A DNA stretch of 64,000 nucleotides from Flavobacterium sp. 11 (GTDB taxonomy: Bacteria; Bacteroidota; Bacteroidia; Flavobacteriales; Flavobacteriaceae), in NCBI RefSeq assembly GCF_002754315.1, contig NZ_PEFE01000001.1, positions 806,001-870,000 on the forward strand, in the 5' to 3' direction. This document shows positions 1 through 8,427 of the stretch, in pieces (the first letter of the stretch is position 1; the number at the start of each line of letters is the position of its first letter). A program made the translations under genes and the position numbers. The notes beneath the pieces were generated by a model, which did not search any database, was not told where the DNA came from, and saw only the letters and a list, made by a program, of their open reading frames with translations.

Positions 1-2
1 GA

Positions 3-836
3 ATATTAAACAACCGTTGGTCCGTTATGGTCGACCTACCCATTTCAAACAACGTTCGTTCTTCATTGTACGAACATGGATTGGTAAATGGGACTTACGT
101 AAAAAGAGAAAGACATTCAACCAGTTCTTTTGGAATAGGAGATATTAGATTTGCCGCTTACAGATGGATGTTAGATCCGGCAAAAAGCACAAAAGGAAAT
201 ATACAATTAGGATTAGGGATAAAATTACCAACCGGTGATTACAACTACAAAGATTATTTTTACAATGTAGGTCCAAACGGGACAAAAGAATTGCGCACTG
301 TAGATCAATCCATCCAGTTAGGAGACGGTGGTACTGGATTTACTTTTGAATTAAACACCTTTTACAACTTCATTGAGAACTTTGGAGTTTACGGTAATTT
401 CTATTACTTAATTAATCCTCGTGAGCAAAATGGCACGAGAACCTATAGAGAAACAATTGTATCAAGATTAGCTAACGAAGCTATTATGAGCGTACCAGAT
501 CAATATATGTTTAGAGCAGGTTTTAACTATTCCGTGAATCAAGTAAAAGGATTATCTGTGGCGGCAGGTGCACGATTAGAAGGGATTCCTGTTTATGATC
601 TTGTGGGTGGCAGTGGCGATTTCCGTCGTCCGGGTTATATCTGGTCAGTAGAGCCTTCTGTAAACTATGAATACAAAAAAGTAGTCTTGTTTGTATCAGT
701 GCCATTTGCAGTAGTTCGTAACCGTACACAAAGTGTTACTGACAAAGAAAATTCTGTAACAACAGGTACACATGTTCAGGGTGATGCGGCATTTGCTGAT
801 TACACAATTAACATCGGTATATCAACCAGATTTTAG
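3..836 (+). CDS. Outer-membrane beta-barrel protein, 5' end cut by window
   Basis: The frame is open from the first bases of the window, so the gene begins upstream and the internal Met at 27 is probably not the start. The visible 270 or so residues are alternating hydrophobic/polar strands with many aromatic and Gly residues. The sequence ends in an aromatic C-terminus (TRF), as outer-membrane barrels do. It resembles the broad MetA-type/porin-like barrel families, but no substrate can be inferred. It is followed after 131 bp by a second barrel and then a PAP2-type lipoprotein on the same strand, so the three may form one envelope operon. The barrel call is good; function is unknown. Confidence 0.65.
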   Translation: MLNNRWSVMVDLPISNNVRSSLYEHGLVNGTYVKRERHSTSSFGIGDIRFAAYRWMLDPAKSTKGNIQLGLGIKLPTGDYNYKDYFYNVGPNGTKELRTVDQSIQLGDGGTGFTFELNTFYNFIENFGVYGNFYYLINPREQNGTRTYRETIVSRLANEAIMSVPDQYMFRAGFNYSVNQVKGLSVAAGARLEGIPVYDLVGGSGDFRRPGYIWSVEPSVNYEYKKVVLFVSVPFAVVRNRTQSVTDKENSVTTGTHVQGDAAFADYTINIGISTRF

Positions 837-967
837 AGACATACCATTTAAGAATTAGTTGCATTTTACAAGAATATCAATAACACAATACGCTTTTAAA
901 TAATATCAAAAAAAACCAATTATTTTAAATCGTAAAATACCAAACTACTAACCAAAACCATTTTTTA

Positions 968-1891
968 ATGAAAAAATTTTATCTGAGTTGCCTGCTGTTG
1001 GCACCTTTATTTATGAATGCTCAAACAGAGATTGACGGTATTATGATGAGCAAAAACAATTTTTGTTTTGGAGCTGTATACCAATATAGCAGCTGGGACG
1101 AGTATTGGGAAGGAACCTTTAAAAGAGAAAATCTTAATCTTGGTACCGTTTCTACAAAATCAGTTGCCTTAATGGGAAACTATGGTGTTTCTGATAAATT
1201 GAATATTATTTTCAGCCTTCCGTACGTAGAGACAAAGGCTTCTGCAGGAACAATGGAAGGTCAAAAAGGATTGCAGGACCTATCGTTAACCATAAAATAC
1301 ATGCCTTTTGAAAAAACAATTGGAAAAGCAACCTACTCTTTATATGCTTTAGGAGGACTTTCGGCTCCAGTTTCTAATTATTCAGCTGATTATTTGCCTT
1401 TAAGTCTTGGTCTAAAAAGCAAAACTGCTTCTTTACGATTGATGGGTGATTATCAAAGAGGTCGTTTTTTCAGCACTATTTCCGGAGCGTATGTAAAAAG
1501 AGCGAACATAACCATTGACAGAAATTCCTATTACACAAACGAAATACATTACACCAATGAAGTTGATATGCCTGACGCAATTTCTGTAAACTTCAGAATA
1601 GGGTATCGCTCAAACAGATTAATAGCCGAGGCAGTGGTAGACAACTGGGTTACACAATCTGGAGGATTTGACATTACAACAAACAATATGCCTTTTCCGA
1701 GCAATACTATGAATGCATTAAAAGTTGGCGTGAATACTAAATATACACTCAAGAAAATACCGGCATTATCTCTTATTGGAGGATGCAATTTTGTTACAGA
1801 AGGCAGAAATGTTGGACAATCGAATACCTTTTATGGCGGTTTATTTTATATCCTTAATTTAAAAAAAACAACTCAAGAAAATGAAAAATAA
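968..1891 (+). CDS. Exported outer-membrane beta-barrel protein
   Basis: This 307-residue protein starts with a signal peptide (MKKFYLSCLLLAPLFMNAQ, cleavage after Ala-Gln). The rest is amphipathic strands with repeated Gly/aromatic pattern, including a segment reading GVSDKLNIIFSLPYVET that is typical of MetA/transporter-like barrels. It likely sits in the outer membrane. Its last 11 bp overlap the start of the downstream PAP2-type lipoprotein gene, which implies translational coupling and a shared job. Substrate is unknown. Confidence 0.65.
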   Translation: MKKFYLSCLLLAPLFMNAQTEIDGIMMSKNNFCFGAVYQYSSWDEYWEGTFKRENLNLGTVSTKSVALMGNYGVSDKLNIIFSLPYVETKASAGTMEGQKGLQDLSLTIKYMPFEKTIGKATYSLYALGGLSAPVSNYSADYLPLSLGLKSKTASLRLMGDYQRGRFFSTISGAYVKRANITIDRNSYYTNEIHYTNEVDMPDAISVNFRIGYRSNRLIAEAVVDNWVTQSGGFDITTNNMPFPSNTMNALKVGVNTKYTLKKIPALSLIGGCNFVTEGRNVGQSNTFYGGLFYILNLKKTTQENEK

Positions 1892-3437
1892 AATACAAAA
1901 AATAGCCTATAACAGTCTTTTGGTTTTGTTTCTTACGTTGAACTATTCTTGTAGTGATGAGTTAACAGAACGCAACGAACAATTTCCTCAATTAAATCCG
2001 GCTAATACAGACGAATTAGCAGGAACTTGGAAAACATTCCTATTGACTACACCGGATGAATTCTCTTTGGATGCACCAATAGCTAGTACTGCAGCCGCAT
2101 TTACAAGAGAAATCAATGAAATAAAAAGTTATCAAGCAAGCATAACGCCGGAACAGAAAAAAATAATAAAATACTGGAGTGCCGGAGGTGTTTTACGTTG
2201 GAATGAAATCATGCGAACTTTAGTTGCAAGACACAATCGTCCGCCGTATCAAAATGAAGACGGAACGTATCCTGCACCATCTGGAGCAAATCCATTTGCA
2301 AATCCTGAATTTCCATTTTCAAATCCTCCATACGCAGCCAGAGCTTATGCTTATGTGAGTGCCGCGCAATACGATGCGATGATTGCTACTTGGCATTATA
2401 AAAAACTGTATAATAGAGCTGCACCTTTTACGGTTGATGCAACTTTACCGGTTTTAATCCCAAAAAGCGCCTTACCTTCATATCCATCTGAAGATGCTGT
2501 TTTAGCTGGAGTTACGGTTGAATTATTAAAATTATTGTTCCCAACAGAAATCGCTTACATACAAGAAAAAGCAGAGGAACAAAAATTATATCGCATTATT
2601 AGTGGTGCCAATGTTCGAAGTGATGTTGATGCAGGAATTATTTTAGGCAGAAAAATTGCAGGCAAATTTATCGCCAGAGCAGCTTCTGATGGAACTGGAG
2701 CAGCTATTGGTAATCAAGCGCTTTGGACACAACTGGAAACTCAAACTGCTGCCACTGGAGAAACTCCTTGGAAATCATTAGATGTACCTGCAAGACCTCC
2801 AATGTTACCATTGTTTGGAAAAGTAAAATCATTCTTAATGACTCCAGAAATGGTTATTGCCAGCCGTCCGGTTCCTCCGCCTTCTACAAAATCAGAACAA
2901 TTTGCAAAGGAATTAGCTGAAGTAAAAAACTACGGAAAAAATGCCACCAGAAAGAACATGCAAATCGTGACTTTTTGGGCTGATGGTGTAGGAACTTATA
3001 CGCCTCCAGGACACTGGAATGCAATTGCATCAGAGTCATTTGTAGAGCTAAATTATAGTGAAGTACGATGGGCAAGAAATCTTGCATTATTAAATATTGC
3101 AATGATGGATGCAGCAATCAGCTGTTGGGATGCAAAATATACTTTCTTCAACCCGAGACCTTCTCAAGTTGACCCCTCTATAAAGACATTGACAGGCACT
3201 CCTAATTTCCCTTCCTATGTATCAGGTCACTCCACGTTTAGCGGTGCAGCCTGCGTAGTTTTATCACACATAATTCCTGCAAAAAAACAAAGTTTTGTGG
3301 CTATGGCAAAAGAAGCTTCGGATTCTAGAATGTTTGGATGCATACACTACAGAAGCGATTGTGAAAAAGGACTTGAATTAGGCGAAAAAGTAGGCGGTTT
3401 TGCTGTAGCAAGAGCCCTTACTGATGGCGCCGAATAA
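1881..3437 (+). CDS. PAP2-superfamily lipoprotein, vanadium haloperoxidase-like phosphatase
   Basis: The 518-residue product has a lipoprotein signal (LNYSC, Cys24) followed by an acidic stretch, so it is probably anchored to an outer-membrane leaflet. The C-terminal third carries the three PAP2/vanadium-haloperoxidase phosphate-binding blocks: K-x6-RP (KYTFFNPRP), the SGHS block (PSYVSGHSTFSGA), and R-x5-H-x4-D (SRMFGCIHYRSD). The length and the insertion between blocks fit the bacterial haloperoxidase-like PAP2 subgroup better than small lipid phosphatases. The reaction could be phosphoester hydrolysis or, with vanadate, halide oxidation; sequence alone does not decide. The start overlaps the upstream barrel gene. 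Confidence 0.8.
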   Translation: MKNKIQKIAYNSLLVLFLTLNYSCSDELTERNEQFPQLNPANTDELAGTWKTFLLTTPDEFSLDAPIASTAAAFTREINEIKSYQASITPEQKKIIKYWSAGGVLRWNEIMRTLVARHNRPPYQNEDGTYPAPSGANPFANPEFPFSNPPYAARAYAYVSAAQYDAMIATWHYKKLYNRAAPFTVDATLPVLIPKSALPSYPSEDAVLAGVTVELLKLLFPTEIAYIQEKAEEQKLYRIISGANVRSDVDAGIILGRKIAGKFIARAASDGTGAAIGNQALWTQLETQTAATGETPWKSLDVPARPPMLPLFGKVKSFLMTPEMVIASRPVPPPSTKSEQFAKELAEVKNYGKNATRKNMQIVTFWADGVGTYTPPGHWNAIASESFVELNYSEVRWARNLALLNIAMMDAAISCWDAKYTFFNPRPSQVDPSIKTLTGTPNFPSYVSGHSTFSGAACVVLSHIIPAKKQSFVAMAKEASDSRMFGCIHYRSDCEKGLELGEKVGGFAVARALTDGAE

Positions 3438-3498
3438 CTTAAGATAATTAAGTTGATACTTTGTTTTAATGGTTTGTTTGCTATCTCATTTATCAACT

Positions 3499-3537
3499 AA
3501 AACCTAACAGACGTTGGAAACCTGTTAGGTTTTTTTT
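3499..3537 (+). terminator. Rho-independent terminator after PAP2 gene
   Basis: AACCTAACAG pairs with CTGTTAGGTT across a short loop and is followed by a run of eight T. It lies about 60 bp after the PAP2-lipoprotein stop. Confidence 0.8.
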
Positions 3538-3617
3538 ATTTTTCACAACCTAATTTGAAACAGAATAATGCTTCGATTATAAAAAAAGCTGGGACAACCC
3601 ATTAAATACACTTACTA

Positions 3618-4085
3618 ATGAAAAAAATATTCAATACTTTTTATTTTATTTTAAGCAAAAAAATGGAAAAACACAGCGTCAATATGATGCGAATTTCTTT
3701 GGCAATAGTTTACATATGGTTTGGTGCTTTAAAAATTTTCGGAATGAGTCCTGCCGGCGAATTAGTAGAACAAACCGTTTATTGGTTTAAACCCGAAATA
3801 TTTATTCCAATTCTTGGTATTTGCGAAGTTCTTATAGGTCTTGGTTTACTCATAAAACGGCTTATTCCTTATACTATTCCGCTATTATTAATGCATATGG
3901 CGGCTACATTTTTTCCTGTTTTTATTCTAAAAACTATTTGTTTTGATGCGTTTCCTTATTGCCCTACTTTGGCGGGACAATACATAATCAAAAATCTTAT
4001 TTTAATTTCTGGAGCCCTTGTGGTTGCAGGAAAATACAATGAAAAATATTATGCCGAAATGAATTTGAAATTAAGCGAAAAATAA
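3618..4085 (+). CDS. Small DoxX/DUF417-like membrane protein
   Basis: The 155-residue protein has about four hydrophobic helices, with the motif WFGALKIFGMSPAG in the first, as in DoxX/DUF417 (YkgB-like) membrane proteins. A Met at 3663 (MEKHSV) is an alternative start that would remove a basic N-terminal extension. The family has poorly defined roles, with some members linked to redox stress. It stands alone between terminators and GNAT gene, and no partner is evident. Confidence 0.6.
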   Translation: MKKIFNTFYFILSKKMEKHSVNMMRISLAIVYIWFGALKIFGMSPAGELVEQTVYWFKPEIFIPILGICEVLIGLGLLIKRLIPYTIPLLLMHMAATFFPVFILKTICFDAFPYCPTLAGQYIIKNLILISGALVVAGKYNEKYYAEMNLKLSEK

Positions 4086-4177
4086 AAATCTAAATCCATT
4101 TCGTGTAATCGAAGATTTTCTAATTTTATAATTACAGATAGTAAATACCAATCATCAATCCGTATCGATAAAATCAA

Positions 4178-4720
4178 ATGAAACCTATACTTTATAAAAG
4201 AGCGTCAACTTTAAACGAATTGGAACAAATTAGAGCGCTCCAATTACAAAATAGCTCTCAGAATATAAGTTCTGAAGAAAAACTTCAAGAAGGATTTGTT
4301 ACTGTGCAACATTCCGTCGCTTTGCTAGAACAAATGAATTCTGCTTGCGCACACATTATTGCTAAAGACAATGACGCAGTAGTAGGTTTTGCACTTGTAA
4401 TGCTTTCTGGCTTTAGGAATGAAATCAAGGCTCTTATTCCAATGTTTGAAAGAATTGATGAATTAGTACCCAAGGATAAAACCTACGTTGTAATGGGGCA
4501 AATTTGTGTAGATAAAAACTATCGCAAACAAGGAATATTCAGAGGACTTTATCATTTTTACAGAGAGGAACTGCAACATCAATTTGATTACTTAATCACT
4601 GAAGTTGCCGCTATAAACCTTCGCTCTATGCAAGCACACGAGGCCATTGGATTCAAAATAATTGATACTTATGACGAAGATGGGATTGTTTGGAATATTG
4701 TACTTTGGGATTGGACATAA
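4178..4720 (+). CDS. GNAT-family N-acetyltransferase
   Basis: The 180-residue soluble protein carries the GNAT acetyl-CoA-binding motif A: beta strand VMGQICVDKNYRKQGIFRGL, with the R/Q-x-x-G-x-x-R pyrophosphate loop at RKQGIFR. It is followed by NLRSMQAHEAIGFKII, the usual strand and helix near the end of the fold. Substrate cannot be told. It ends against a bidirectional terminator shared with atpC. Confidence 0.8.
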   Translation: MKPILYKRASTLNELEQIRALQLQNSSQNISSEEKLQEGFVTVQHSVALLEQMNSACAHIIAKDNDAVVGFALVMLSGFRNEIKALIPMFERIDELVPKDKTYVVMGQICVDKNYRKQGIFRGLYHFYREELQHQFDYLITEVAAINLRSMQAHEAIGFKIIDTYDEDGIVWNIVLWDWT

Positions 4721-4723
4721 AAA

Positions 4724-4757
4724 AAAGCCTCACATATTTGTGAGGCTTTCATTTTTT
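4724..4757. terminator. Bidirectional terminator between GNAT gene and atpC
   Basis: GCCTCACA (4727-4734) pairs with TGTGAGGC (4739-4746) around TATT, with A-run before and T-run after. It serves the + strand GNAT gene and the - strand atpDC unit. Confidence 0.85.
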
Positions 4758-4772
4758 ATGATCAAGATTACT

Positions 4773-5054
4773 TTAGTCGGCTAAAATAATAACTTTATTG
4801 TCTTTCATTTCAATTGTACCTGAATTGATAGCCAGTGTATAATTTTGAGCATCTAACTTCGTGAATTTACCTGCTACTTCTTTTGCAAAAGCAAAATCAG
4901 AAGCTGTAATTTTCACAACACCTTTTCCTAAAATAGAAACGATTGGCGCGTGGTTATTCAAAATCTGAAAGCTTCCATCAACTCCTGGCAATGTAACCGA
5001 AGTTACTTCTGCTGAAAATAATTTTGCTTCTGGTGATACTATTTCTAATAACAT
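4773..5054 (-). CDS. atpC: F1Fo ATP synthase epsilon subunit, short form
   Basis: The 93-residue protein matches the N-terminal beta-sandwich of the epsilon subunit (LEIVSPEAKLFSAEVTSVTLPG, then FQILNNHAPIVSILGKG), which sits on the central stalk. The usual C-terminal two-helix inhibitory domain, which brings most epsilons to about 135 residues, is absent. The gene ends cleanly, so this is the short form common in Bacteroidota rather than a truncation. It follows atpD after a 79-bp gap holding a long hairpin. Confidence 0.93.
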   Translation of the reverse strand: MLLEIVSPEAKLFSAEVTSVTLPGVDGSFQILNNHAPIVSILGKGVVKITASDFAFAKEVAGKFTKLDAQNYTLAINSGTIEMKDNKVIILAD

Positions 5055-5072
5055 ATTTTTGTAGTTTGAAAA

Positions 5073-5127
5073 TTTAAAAGTTTAAAGTTTAAGGTTACAA
5101 GTGAACTTTAAACTTTAAACTTTTAAA
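5073..5127. repeat. Long word-reiterated hairpin between atpD and atpC
   Basis: Arm 5073-5096 and arm 5104-5127 form a 24-bp stem with one G-U type mismatch and a 7-nt loop. The arms are made of the reiterated word GTTTAAA/TTTAAAC. It lies within the atpDC transcript, where it could tune the beta:epsilon ratio or stabilise mRNA ends. Confidence 0.85.
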
Positions 5128-5133
5128 CTAATT

Positions 5134-6648
<1,515 letters not shown>

Positions 6649-6729
6649 TTATGTATTTATTAAATAGCTATTTAGGTTTATGAATTAGTACCAACCGAAA
6701 CGTATCGATTAAATGCTTTTTTCAGAGCG

Positions 6730-6759
6730 CAAAGATAATTTTTTAAAATATAAAATCAA
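6730..6759 (-). promoter_or_regulatory. Flavobacterial promoter of atpDC
   Basis: On the minus strand, TTG (6757-6759), a 19-bp spacer and TATCTTTG (6730-6737) match the TTG-N19-TAnnTTTG consensus exactly. Predicted leader is about 75-80 nt. Confidence 0.8.
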
Positions 6760-6846
6760 TTATTTTTTTATAAAAAAAGGATATTTTTAATAGATAATGG
6801 AGAAATGACTTAGAAACAGACAAAAGATAGCAATATCCTCAAAAAT

Positions 6847-6881
6847 AAAAAACCATCACGTTAAAAAACGGATGGTTTTTT
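6847..6881 (-). terminator. Terminator after SGNH-hydrolase gene
   Basis: AAAAACCATC and GATGGTTTTT arms, with an inner CG/CG step, precede a T-run when read on the minus strand. It follows the TonB receptor-SGNH hydrolase unit. Confidence 0.75.
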
Positions 6882-6900
6882 ATAAAAAAGTAAATTCTGA

Positions 6901-8394
6901 TTATTGTATCGTTGCTGGATATTGAATCCCATATAAACCTAAATCAACACCTTTCAAATTAGAGCCGTATTTAGCATTTATCGCCTCAATGAATTTATTG
7001 GCAATCAAAGCATATCCTCTAGGACTTGGATGAACTCCGTCTAAAGAAAAAGTACCACCAGTTACATAAGCAGCCGTCATATGAAAGTTACCAAAACGAA
7101 TTCCTCCGTTATTCAACTGATTCAATATTGATGCCGTGTCAACAAAAGCCAAACTGTTTGAATCAGCAGCAGCTTTTATAGTTACATTGTATGCATCAGT
7201 AGCTAATTTTATCTCAGAAACCTCTGAAGCTGTCAAAACTCTATTGTCCTGTAAAGGATAAGTCACCCCAACAGTATTAAAAGGAGCTGGAATTCCAGCT
7301 TGTGGTGTTCCAATCACAGTTCTTGTAGTAAGTAATATAAAATCTTTATCAGCAACATTCGCACCTCCATTAGCATGGCGTGCCTGTCCGTAAAGACTAC
7401 CCATTAAACCCGCTTGAGCTGCAGGAACACCTGCCGCTGTCAATGCACCAGTAATCTGAGCACTATAGTTTACTAAAGTCTCATCTCTTATCAACAAAGG
7501 ATTAGTAGCAGAAGCAGCTAACGTTTTGATTCTACTTCCAGCTCCCAAAGCAGTAAGAATTTGTTTTACAGGTCCCAACAACTGTGTATTTAACTGCGTT
7601 GCAGTAGCAGCATCTAAAGGAACTGGGTTATAAGGAACCGTCGTGAAAAACGGAAGATTGTTGATGTATGGTAAATTTGCAACAACACCTTTTCTTCCTC
7701 CAGTTGCAAGAGCAGTTGCCAAAGCATTATAAGCAGCATTAAAAGTACCCGCCGGTGTAATATCATTTCCTGAAACAGGATCTTGCGAAGTAGGTATACC
7801 ACCATTAGTAGCATATCCTAAAACATCATTTCCACCAATAAACAAAGAGAAAAAAGTTGGATTTTGATCCGTAGCATCTTTAACCACACTAGACATTGCT
7901 GTTTTTGCAAATCGTCCAAAATAAGGATTAGCCTGTCCGTAACCTGCAATTCCTAAATGTATCGCTTTTGCTCCCGGAACTCCCATATTGCTATAAGCAC
8001 CAGAAATACTGGCACCAAGAACCGTTCCTGAAACCCCTGAAACATTTACAGGTCCAGCTCCATTAAAATACAAACGTGTCGGAAATTGAGGAACTTGATT
8101 CCCTCCAATTGAAAAACCTCCTCTATTATCGTCTGCCATAAATGGATTTGTAAAAACACCTCCACCAACTAAAGCAAATTGCTCAGCCAGAATATTTGGA
8201 TATGAATTTTTTTGACCGGCTTTAAAAAGAGCACCATCGCTATATCCTGCTGCAAATGAATCCCCTAAAGCCACATATTTAGAGAAATCTGCCGTACCTG
8301 CCGTTAGTGGCTCTTCAACGATTACCTCATCATCATTATTACATGCTGCGAAGGTTAGCGAAATCAACAACAGCCATTTGAAATTTTTTATCAT
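6901..8394 (-). CDS. SGNH/GDSL-hydrolase lipoprotein
   Basis: The 497-residue protein has a lipobox (TFAAC, Cys18) followed by an acidic linker. Block I is GDSFAAG (Ser46), block III is GGND (187-190), and block V is DGVHPSPRGY near residue 455 with the catalytic Asp/His. These give an SGNH-fold esterase or lipase with the complete Ser-Gly-Asn-His set. The segment between blocks III and V is long and rich in Ala/Thr. It starts 33 bp after the TonB-dependent receptor stop on the same strand, which suggests a coupled outer-membrane uptake/hydrolysis pair for an acylated or lipid-like substrate. That substrate is not known. Confidence 0.85.
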   Translation of the reverse strand: MIKNFKWLLLISLTFAACNNDDEVIVEEPLTAGTADFSKYVALGDSFAAGYSDGALFKAGQKNSYPNILAEQFALVGGGVFTNPFMADDNRGGFSIGGNQVPQFPTRLYFNGAGPVNVSGVSGTVLGASISGAYSNMGVPGAKAIHLGIAGYGQANPYFGRFAKTAMSSVVKDATDQNPTFFSLFIGGNDVLGYATNGGIPTSQDPVSGNDITPAGTFNAAYNALATALATGGRKGVVANLPYINNLPFFTTVPYNPVPLDAATATQLNTQLLGPVKQILTALGAGSRIKTLAASATNPLLIRDETLVNYSAQITGALTAAGVPAAQAGLMGSLYGQARHANGGANVADKDFILLTTRTVIGTPQAGIPAPFNTVGVTYPLQDNRVLTASEVSEIKLATDAYNVTIKAAADSNSLAFVDTASILNQLNNGGIRFGNFHMTAAYVTGGTFSLDGVHPSPRGYALIANKFIEAINAKYGSNLKGVDLGLYGIQYPATIQ

Positions 8395-8427
8395 AATATA
8401 TTTTTTAAAATTATTGACCTTATTAAA

